DNA from: Planctomycetaceae bacterium
GTDB taxonomy: Bacteria > Planctomycetota > Planctomycetia > Planctomycetales > Planctomycetaceae
Direction: 5' to 3'
NCBI GenBank assembly: GCA_003503535.1
Contig: DOCI01000196.1
Coordinates: 2,407 to 10,926, forward strand
Length of the DNA stretch: 8,520 nucleotides
Shown: positions 1 to 5,849 of the stretch, piece by piece
Layout: the number at the start of each line of letters is the position of its first letter
How positions within the stretch are numbered: the stretch's first letter is position 1
Notes under the pieces: model-generated
What the model saw: the letters and a program-made list of their open reading frames with translations, nothing else
Database searches by the model: none
What the model was told of the DNA's origin: nothing
Program-made: the position numbers and the translations under genes

Positions 1-43
1 TTTGATGTCCATGCGACTGCAGATACCATTTGAAAATGGTCTA
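1..43. repeat. Dispersed 43-bp repeat, copy 1 (possibly cut by window edge)
   Basis: Positions 1-43 match 5217-5259 in the same orientation at 37 of 43 positions without gaps, and 33 of 37 over the core 7-43. The core holds an inverted repeat at 25-40, ACCATTT-GA-AAATGGT, which is perfect in this copy. The copy may extend left of the window. Both copies lie between genes, which fits a dispersed extragenic repeat. Its function is unknown. Confidence 0.7.
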
Positions 44-81
44 GTGCCCTTTGAGGGCTTTGATTTGTGCCATTTTCAAAT
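28..81. repeat. Nested inverted repeats forming a long stem-loop
   Basis: ATTTGAAAATGG at 28-39 is the exact reverse complement of CCATTTTCAAAT at 70-81, giving a 12-bp stem around a 30-nt spacer. The spacer holds a second hairpin, GCCCT-TTG-AGGGC (46-58). The outer stem competes with the short inverted repeat at 25-40, so the element could switch between two folds. It lies downstream of the stop of the minus-strand gene ending at 233. No T-tract marks it as a terminator. Confidence 0.55.
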
Positions 82-94
82 TCGAGTTGTGTGC

Positions 95-111
95 CACTGG
101 CTTCGCCAGTG
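95..111. repeat. Short palindrome CACTGGC-TTC-GCCAGTG
   Basis: This is a perfect 7-bp inverted repeat with a 3-nt loop. A related half-site, GCCAGTGCCAC, recurs at 152-162. From memory, CCAGTG-type palindromes are common between genes in planctomycete genomes; I cannot confirm that here. The likeliest reading is a repetitive extragenic palindrome. Confidence 0.5.
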
Positions 112-232
112 CAAGTCGAGTCTAAATCTGAAGTTACGATGAACTGCCTAAGCCAGTGCCACCCTGATTTTTAGATGGAACAACGCCCTCGTAGGTCGTT
201 CCATACAATGATGTGGGTTGAAAATGTCGTTC
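112..232. other. Non-coding tail with a loose dyad
   Basis: No open reading frame of merit is seen. TGGAAC at 176-181 and GTTCCA at 198-203 form a 6-bp inverted repeat around 16 nt. This could be the 3' region of the minus-strand gene ending at 233, but no T-tract follows on the minus strand, so a terminator cannot be called. Confidence 0.35.
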
Positions 233-1531
233 TCAGTTTTGACGCTTTACCCCCCCAGCCTGCAGCACTTTGCCAACGGTAACAAGACCATCACAGACCG
301 GCCTCTGGCCTGCAAACCAGTATCTCTCGCGAGCATCAAGCCCATATTGGGATTTTGAAGTTCTCATGCCTTGCGCGAAATTTTCTCTCAATGACTGCCG
401 ATACCGAACCTGGGTATCTGGGAAGCGTTGATCGTATAAGATACGTGCTTGATACTCTTCGCCGAGAATCACTCCCAGAGACTGATGTGAATGATGCTGC
501 CTCAAAAATAGATCTAAAATCTCTAATGCAGGAAGATTCTGTCCTGTTGAATCATAAAAAAAACAGGATTGGCCATCGGCACTGATTAAGCAGACTGATT
601 CAAATTCCAGAGATGCGAGCCCAGATTTCAGCCAGTCCGTTTGATTCACAATTAATTGCCGTTCAAGATCCGCAGGGATCAATTCAGGCTGAAATGAGCC
701 TTGAGAATACTTTCTGAGATCATCAAGCGTATCGATGAGAGTCTGGTTGGAAGTCAGAATCAGCATGTGTTCTGGAACAATCTGATCATAATATTTCAGC
801 AGCGATTCCAGATAGTTTTCCCGCCCCGCGAAAGGGGCCACCCCACCTGAATTTCGCGCCTGTCGATTTGCTGACAATTGCCCCAGATTATGAATTGCAT
901 GCAAACTTTCTGCAGAAAGTGGCATTCCTCCCCTGCGATACAAGTCGATCCCGCCCACCTGGGATGACTCCACTCCAGTTGACAGAAATAGACCGGCTTC
1001 CGAGCGAGTCTGATCAACCAGAAAACTCGTGGAAGCCGTTGTCGCATTGCCGATATCGATGACCTGACACCCGTGCTCTGTGAGACACTGAATCGCCAGC
1101 GCAGTCATTTCAAATGAGAAGCCGTGTAGATCGTGACCGATGACTACTTTCGGTTGAGCAGCCTGATTCTGATCATCCCGTCGTATCCAGTCACTCCATA
1201 AAGATTCCGTCAATCCATTCAGGATGATCCGCAACTCCTGGCGATCGTATTCATTATGAATCAGCCCGCGAAATCCATCCGCGAATTGTGTCTGCTTCGG
1301 TTTGGAACGCTCCCACCAACTCTTCAGATTCCGTTGGACTTCAGGAGAAAACTGCTCCAGGTCCTCACGATGAGGGCAGAGCTGACATTTCTCGAAATGA
1401 GAACGCAGTCGTGCCAGATGAATCGAACGTGTAATCGGGCTGGTTTCATCGGGACAGCAATAATTTGCATCTTCAGCAACCAGAGATCTGAGTAACTGGA
1501 GTTGATCGCTGACTGACGTTTCCGAATCCAT
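233..1531 (-). CDS. Phosphohexomutase-like protein, probable pseudoenzyme
   Basis: This 432-residue cytoplasmic protein has no signal peptide or membrane segment. From about residue 80 it follows the alpha-D-phosphohexomutase fold (phosphoglucomutase/phosphomannomutase family). F83-A-D-G-F-R-G89 matches the FGT(S/D)GxRG opening, VVIGHD at 129-134 matches the domain I strand, and a Y-D-S-T-G-Q-N-L-P stretch from 326 matches domain III. Every catalytic motif is altered. The phosphoserine loop TASHNP reads S-T-G-V-E-S (184-189), so the serine is glycine. The metal loop DGDGDR reads S-A-D-G-Q-S (317-322). The sugar loop GExSGH reads G-L-D-A-R-E (397-402). Domain IV is absent: only 18 residues follow the late D414-G415. 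An N-terminal extension of about 80 residues carries C25, C26, C49, C52 and H54, possibly a zinc site. No clear ribosome binding site precedes the ATG. Mutase activity is unlikely; a binding or regulatory role is inference. Confidence 0.85.
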   Translation of the reverse strand: MDSETSVSDQLQLLRSLVAEDANYCCPDETSPITRSIHLARLRSHFEKCQLCPHREDLEQFSPEVQRNLKSWWERSKPKQTQFADGFRGLIHNEYDRQELRIILNGLTESLWSDWIRRDDQNQAAQPKVVIGHDLHGFSFEMTALAIQCLTEHGCQVIDIGNATTASTSFLVDQTRSEAGLFLSTGVESSQVGGIDLYRRGGMPLSAESLHAIHNLGQLSANRQARNSGGVAPFAGRENYLESLLKYYDQIVPEHMLILTSNQTLIDTLDDLRKYSQGSFQPELIPADLERQLIVNQTDWLKSGLASLEFESVCLISADGQSCFFYDSTGQNLPALEILDLFLRQHHSHQSLGVILGEEYQARILYDQRFPDTQVRYRQSLRENFAQGMRTSKSQYGLDARERYWFAGQRPVCDGLVTVGKVLQAGGVKRQN

Positions 1532-1571
1532 TCTGACTGGCCGTTCGCGAATGACTGTGAAGAACTGAATG

Positions 1572-1597
1572 ACAATCGGCTCAAGCCGATTGTTTTT
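1572..1597 (+). terminator. Perfect hairpin with T-run, terminator-like on plus strand
   Basis: ACAATCGGCT (1572-1581) and AGCCGATTGT (1584-1593) form a perfect 10-bp inverted repeat around CA, and T1593-T1597 gives a short T-run on the plus strand. No plus-strand gene leads into it. On the minus strand, where both flanking genes lie, it sits 165 nt past the kinase stop and 41 nt before the mutase-like ATG, with its A-run in front of the stem. It could instead be an mRNA leader or 3'-end structure. Confidence 0.35.
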
Positions 1598-1757
1598 GGC
1601 CGTGAGCTTCGGACTGAAGTCGTTTTGCTTATCTGCCAGTTTAAATTTTATTGTCCCAGGATCAATTTAGCCAGACCGCGAAAAAGAACCTGTCTATTTT
1701 GCCAGAATGCGAGAATTATAGGTCGATCGCGATGACAATAATCTGGATTCGAGAGAC

Positions 1758-4550
1758 TTATGGAGCCATTCTCGGAGTGGGAGCATTGGGTAACAATTTT
1801 GGTTCTGGACCGAACGCGGTCAAATCTACGGTCAAATCCTGAACTGAGGCAGCCATTTCCAATTCGGAATAGAACTTACTGACGGACCACTGGTCCCATG
1901 CCAGATTGGGGAGATATTCCAGAAAATCTCTGGGTAATTCCCGGGAGTTGGTATCGAGAATAGAAGCCGAGGTGGCGATGTCGGTATCAATAGAACTACT
2001 CCCGCTCAGAGTAATCAAATTTTTCCAACCAGCCAGAATATTATGATTTCCATCCCAATGCAGTAAGCCTTCGAGAGTGCGATTTTCGAGTCCAGCCGAA
2101 AGTTGAATCATCGGTTGATCAATTCGCCCGAGGATTAAACTGTCTTCAGATCGTATTTTTAAATCGACAGGCTGACGGGGAATCGTCATACCAAGGTCGA
2201 ACCGAATTAAACCATCGTTTAACAAAGCAGTCACCCGCGAGAGGCGTAAAGTGAGCAAATCCCTTTCCGTCCGCATCGATTTGTCACCATGGAATCGGAT
2301 CAAGGCGCCATCGAGAGTGAGTAATGAACGACTGACTTCTACGGTCGAGTCATCTGAGGATTCCGTAGAAACCAAATCCGCCACACCCCGGAAAAAACAC
2401 TCTTCGAATTGGACGAGTCGTTCGAGTGTTGCGGCCCCAGACCCCTGACTCATTTCATCGATAATCTGCTGAGCAGAGCGATTCATTTTCACGATGGAAG
2501 CATCCGTCTGATGCCGGGAATCAACGGTAATAGTCGATTGAGAACAACGAAGCTTCGAAGCTCCCTCAACCAGAAACAGAGACCAGGCCTGTGTGACGGC
2601 ATCAGGAATGACAACCTGCAAATGCAGATTCTTGATCGTTAAAGAACCTCCATTAATCACAATGAAGTCCCGAGAGCGTGATAACGTGGCGAACTGCGAC
2701 GTATCAAACTGTAAAATCAATTCTGAGCGCGTCGATCCACTGATCGTAATCGATTTATCGATCACTTTTAATTGATTGATTTTCTGATAAGTCACCTGCC
2801 CCGGCTTCCCCAGATATTCAATCATGCCCCCATCTGGAATAGCTTCCAGAGCAGATTCCAATGTCGCCTGAAAGCCAAGATCTTGCCCTTCGCGTGTGAC
2901 CAATCGAAATGGTGAGGTCTCATTCGGAACGTTTTTTTTAACCAAAGGCATTCCGGAGGCGCCGTCAATTTTCACAGGATTACCAGAGTCTATCTGCTTT
3001 AATTCTTCAGTAATATCGGCCCGCAGAATCCCGGCCTGCTGTTCTTCAAATGCAACCCGTCCCCAGTCAACTTCTATTGTGTCACTCTGAAAAAAACCGT
3101 CAAACAAATTCCCGGATGTAATTGGCGATGGGTAACCGGGAGGCATCTGACTCAATTCATTACGTTCTCTTCCCGACGTGATGTCGTTAGAATTGATCGT
3201 CGCTTCGGCAGATTCCGGCAAAGAATCCAGAGGAGAAGTTGTTTGCCCTGAGTTCTGGTTTCTAATTTCCGCAGGAGGCATTTCATTATGGAAAAACTCC
3301 TGTGCACTTCCTTTTTCCACTATGGAATCTACCGAACTCCTGAGTTCGTCACCAGATTGTGTCGATTGTTCCAAAGACCAGCTATCAAAGGTGATGGCAA
3401 CAACGCAGGCAATTGCAAATGTCCCCAGCCACCACCAGAATAGCCGCATCGGGATTGTTCCCGAGTTGCCACCAGTAGAAGTTTGCCAGGTTAATCCATC
3501 GGGATGAATCGCACGCAATCCCGCCTGAGCCGCCATTTCGAGGAGATCTTCGATCAAAGACTGTGGCGACCAATAGCGATCATCGGGATCGCTCGCCATC
3601 ATCTTCTTGACAATTCTTGCCAGTTCGCGGGGAATGTTGGGATTCTTTTCACGCGGGTCTGGAGTCGGTTTTCCCTGATGATCGAGGAGTTTCTGCAAGA
3701 CCGTTCCGTCTGCATAGGGGGGCACGCCGGTAAGCATGTGGTAGGCCGTACAGCCGAGGGAATAAATATCACTGCGAACATCGACATTTCGCGGGTCGCG
3801 TGCCTGCTCTGGAGAAATATAATCGAAAGTTCCAAGTGTCGTTCCGGAAACTGTTAAATCCAGAGATTGTTCGTCGAGTCGTTCTTTCCGGGCCAACCCC
3901 CAGTCGACAAGTTTGACTTTGCCCGACGACATCATAATCAAGTTCGATGGTTTGATGTCACGGTGCACAACTCCAGCGACTGCTGTGTGCTTCAACGCGA
4001 CAGCGATTTGCAGGAGGAGATTGACCGTCTCGAACGAGTCGATTGCGCCACGTCGTCGTATCAACTCGCGAATCGTCATCCCTTCCACATATTCAAAGGC
4101 GATATAATAAAGCCCTTTGTCTTCGCCAATGGAATAGATTCGGGCGACATTTTCATGATCGAGACGTGCGGCTGATTTCGCTTCGTTTTGAAAACGCTTG
4201 ATCGAGGAAGCATCGTTAGCCTGAGAAGGAGACAACACTTTAAGAGCGATCGTACGATCCAACTGCTCATCCCGGGCCTTGAAAACCGCCCCCATGCCTC
4301 CCGCTCCAATACGGGACTCGATCACATACTGACCGAGACGCAGATTTTCCGGTAAACTGGATTGTTCCTCGCGACCTGTTGTTCCTGGAAAGAGCTGAGC
4401 TAACAATGAAGAGTCTGGCGGTGTCGAATCGGAGACCTCCGATTTGATTTGTGATGACTCGTCTGATGAACTCGTACGTATGACCGTCACCGGATCCAAA
4501 CTATGCCCACGGTAAGCCGTGCTCGGGATGTCTTGGGCCGATGATGACAT
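1758..4550 (-). CDS. Membrane Ser/Thr protein kinase with beta-helix outer domain
   Basis: This 930-residue PknB-type kinase phosphorylates Ser/Thr residues on partner proteins, which are unknown here. After a Ser-rich leader of about 70 residues comes a complete kinase domain (about 75-340): glycine loop GAGGMG (82-87), ATP-anchoring K104, helix-C E123, catalytic H196-R-D198-I-K200 with N203, metal-binding D216 in DWG rather than DFG, an activation loop rich in Thr (233-241), and S246-P-E248. All catalytic residues are present, so it should be active. One membrane helix (about 370-388, with three consecutive Trp) places the remaining 540 or so residues outside the cytoplasm. Of these, 389-540 looks disordered. 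About 545-865 shows the repeating short strands of a right-handed beta-helix, opening with a TLESALEAIPDGG element. No PASTA or PQQ repeats are seen. It may be a sensor of a surface or periplasmic ligand; this is inference. The ATG lacks an obvious Shine-Dalgarno. Confidence 0.93.
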   Translation of the reverse strand: MSSSAQDIPSTAYRGHSLDPVTVIRTSSSDESSQIKSEVSDSTPPDSSLLAQLFPGTTGREEQSSLPENLRLGQYVIESRIGAGGMGAVFKARDEQLDRTIALKVLSPSQANDASSIKRFQNEAKSAARLDHENVARIYSIGEDKGLYYIAFEYVEGMTIRELIRRRGAIDSFETVNLLLQIAVALKHTAVAGVVHRDIKPSNLIMMSSGKVKLVDWGLARKERLDEQSLDLTVSGTTLGTFDYISPEQARDPRNVDVRSDIYSLGCTAYHMLTGVPPYADGTVLQKLLDHQGKPTPDPREKNPNIPRELARIVKKMMASDPDDRYWSPQSLIEDLLEMAAQAGLRAIHPDGLTWQTSTGGNSGTIPMRLFWWWLGTFAIACVVAITFDSWSLEQSTQSGDELRSSVDSIVEKGSAQEFFHNEMPPAEIRNQNSGQTTSPLDSLPESAEATINSNDITSGRERNELSQMPPGYPSPITSGNLFDGFFQSDTIEVDWGRVAFEEQQAGILRADITEELKQIDSGNPVKIDGASGMPLVKKNVPNETSPFRLVTREGQDLGFQATLESALEAIPDGGMIEYLGKPGQVTYQKINQLKVIDKSITISGSTRSELILQFDTSQFATLSRSRDFIVINGGSLTIKNLHLQVVIPDAVTQAWSLFLVEGASKLRCSQSTITVDSRHQTDASIVKMNRSAQQIIDEMSQGSGAATLERLVQFEECFFRGVADLVSTESSDDSTVEVSRSLLTLDGALIRFHGDKSMRTERDLLTLRLSRVTALLNDGLIRFDLGMTIPRQPVDLKIRSEDSLILGRIDQPMIQLSAGLENRTLEGLLHWDGNHNILAGWKNLITLSGSSSIDTDIATSASILDTNSRELPRDFLEYLPNLAWDQWSVSKFYSELEMAASVQDLTVDLTAFGPEPKLLPNAPTPRMAP

Positions 4551-4965
4551 AAGTAAAATCTGTTGATGGAATGAAAATTTGATAGGGTTTTATCGACTTC
4601 GCAACTGTTTAACGTACTATTTCCTAATGACGACACGAACGTCGAGAATGTTCAGAATTTTTCCCAGGAAACTGGGACAGAAATAGAAGCTTGCGTCGGA
4701 ATGTATTGGTGTATAATGGGTTGTGATGTTAAATGGTTTCTTGAACCTGCAAACAGTGCCCGAATTATTATACCATGCATCTCAACAGGAAAAATACGAT
4801 TCCGGTCAAATTTGCGAAATGGCTCACAGTTCGACAAACATCGAGTGGATATGATTTCCTCAAATCTCAAGCAATTATATCGCGTTCCCAGTGAAAACTG
4901 GAGAAATTCAACGATTTTTAAAACACTGATTATTGCCAGATGAATATCAGAACATAATCAAACCC
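4551..4965. other. Non-coding gap upstream of kinase gene
   Basis: This AT-rich stretch must hold the kinase promoter (minus strand), but I cannot place -35 and -10 boxes with confidence. One clear structure is TCCCAG-GAAA-CTGGGA (4662-4677), a perfect 6-bp stem with a GNRA-type loop on the plus strand and no T-run on either side. Open frames in both strands here are short, lack ribosome binding sites and resemble no family I know. Confidence 0.5.
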
Positions 4966-5049
4966 GGTGGCTGGGGCGACCTCAAATAGAAGCCCCCGAA
5001 TCGCTGAAATTCCGGGAGTTTCCGCTGAAGCGGAGCGACCCCGCCAACC
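4966..5049. other. GC-rich multi-arm foldable element, possible structured RNA or repeat
   Basis: The block is clearly richer in G and C than its flanks. Its ends can pair: GGT/GGC/GGGG (4966-4976) with CCCC/GCC/ACC (5039-5049), broken only by a bulged T4972 and a bulged A5046. Inside lie two arms: 4994-5016, with GAAT/ATTC plus CCC/GGG, and 5021-5034, TCCGCT-GA-AGCGGA. A competing hairpin GGGGC (4973-4977)/GCCCC (4992-4996) would break the outer stem. The strand is unknown. It could be a repetitive palindromic element or a non-coding RNA; it matches no RNA family I recognise. Confidence 0.4.
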
Positions 5050-5216
5050 TGAAACGGACGGTCCATCGCCCCGGAGTTCCTTTTCAAGATGTTACAGGAA
5101 ATCCAGTTTCCAAATGGAACAGGGTTCGACAGGCCCAGATTATAAAGAATCGTCTGGAGCTTATTCAAAAATCACCTGCAGTATTTGGCAGGAGCAAACT
5201 CAGTGTTTTACGGTCA
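5050..5216. other. Non-coding gap upstream of lipoprotein gene
   Basis: No gene is seen. Two small dyads are present: GGAAA (5097-5101)/TTTCC (5107-5111) and CCTGC (5175-5179)/GCAGG (5188-5192). Neither has a T-run, so neither is called a terminator. Confidence 0.4.
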
Positions 5217-5259
5217 TTTGGAGTCCAGGCGACTGTAGAAACCATTTGAAAATCGTCTA
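5217..5259. repeat. Dispersed 43-bp repeat, copy 2
   Basis: This is the second copy of the element at 1-43, in the same orientation (37 of 43 identical). The inner inverted repeat at 5241-5256 has one mismatch (AAATCGT in place of AAATGGT). It ends 37 bp before the start codon of the lipoprotein gene, so it overlaps that gene's likely promoter or 5' leader and could affect its expression. This is inference. Confidence 0.7.
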
Positions 5260-5283
5260 AAATCAAAATTTCACACTTACCCC

Positions 5284-5289
5284 AAGGAG
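5284..5289 (+). promoter_or_regulatory. Ribosome binding site AAGGAG
   Basis: A strong Shine-Dalgarno sequence lies 7 nt before the ATG at 5297 and fixes the start of the lipoprotein gene. It is the only clear one in the window. Confidence 0.85.
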
Positions 5290-5296
5290 AACTCAA

Positions 5297-5674
5297 ATGG
5301 ACATGCGTTTTTTAGTACTCGGTACACTGGCCTGCTTTGTTGGCTGTACCGAATCAACATCCCCGCAACCCTCATCAACGGAAACGAACTCTCCGGCAAT
5401 TTCGGCGGCACCTGTCAAATACGAAGCAGGTCAAACCTTAACAGTGAATGTTCCTGAGATGCATTGCCCCTTTGCCTGCTATCCAAGAGTGAAACAGACC
5501 ATCGCAGATCAGCCAGGGGTCGAGAGCGTGGAACTTGTTGAACAGGAAAGCGAAGATGCAATTAACGATCCTCGAATCATTGTAAAACTCAATGGAGAAT
5601 TTGATTCCACTTCCGCAATTGATGCTTTAAGTAAAGTTGGATTCAATGAATCGCAAGTCGTTTCGACCAAATAA
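5297..5674 (+). CDS. HMA-like lipoprotein with CPFAC motif
   Basis: This is a 125-residue predicted lipoprotein. A short hydrophobic signal (residues 4-16) ends in a lipobox-like F-V-G-C17, followed by a Ser/Thr/Pro-rich linker to about residue 40. Residues 46-122 resemble the heavy-metal-associated (HMA) ferredoxin-like fold. The conserved loop reads M56-H-C57-P-F-A-C61, so the cysteines are spaced C-x3-C rather than the usual C-x2-C of MxCxxC copper chaperones, and it is followed by a helix and a G74-V-E-S-V-E-L strand typical of HMA. The family binds soft metals such as Cu(I); whether this spacing still binds metal, or whether the cysteines form a disulfide outside the cytoplasm, is open. 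It is monocistronic, with its own ribosome binding site and a strong terminator behind it. No metal transporter or sensor gene lies nearby. The lipobox is slightly atypical (Phe at -3), but the start is secure. Confidence 0.88.
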   Translation: MDMRFLVLGTLACFVGCTESTSPQPSSTETNSPAISAAPVKYEAGQTLTVNVPEMHCPFACYPRVKQTIADQPGVESVELVEQESEDAINDPRIIVKLNGEFDSTSAIDALSKVGFNESQVVSTK

Positions 5675-5697
5675 GAATCACTTGATACTGTAGAAAC

Positions 5698-5735
5698 AAA
5701 AAGGGAACCGAAAATTGATTCGGTTCCCTTTTTTT
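5698..5735. terminator. Bidirectional intrinsic terminator
   Basis: A 15-bp perfect stem (5698-5712 with 5719-5733) surrounds the loop AATTGA. Its core is GGGAACCGAA/TTCGGTTCCC. A run of seven T (5729-5735) follows on the plus strand and five T on the minus strand. It lies between the convergent genes ending at 5674 and 5850, so it should stop both. Confidence 0.93.
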
Positions 5736-5849
5736 CATTGGAACAGGACGACTTTTTACTTTCACAATATATAACATGTGTGCAGAAAATTGACCGCACT
5801 GCAATTTTGCTGACGAAGAGTCCACTGCTCTGCTGAACAGACCTTAAAT

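Noticed and set aside
1..232. CRISPR-like array because of repeated short dyads
   Set aside because: The repeats differ from each other and there are no regular spacers or cas genes.
250..256. Run of seven C near the 3' end of the mutase-like gene, suspected frameshift hiding domain IV
   Set aside because: I read the other frames past the run. One stops at once, and the other runs about 25 codons with no resemblance to phosphohexomutase domain IV before a stop. The short C-terminus is probably real.
2932..2941. T-rich run inside the kinase gene as a possible frameshift site
   Set aside because: The frame stays open and protein-like on both sides, and the residues Lys-Lys-Asn are acceptable there.
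233..4550. Kinase and mutase-like gene as a two-gene signalling system
   Set aside because: They share a strand, but a 226-bp gap with a hairpin separates them and no sequence feature links their functions. It is kept only as a possibility.
4701..4943. 80-residue plus-strand open frame upstream of the lipoprotein gene
   Set aside because: It has no Shine-Dalgarno, its composition is not protein-like, it has no family resemblance, and it overlaps another chance frame on the other strand.
4947..5168. 73-residue minus-strand open frame across the GC-rich block
   Set aside because: It has no recognisable family or clear ribosome binding site, and it lies on top of the inverted repeats that better explain the composition.
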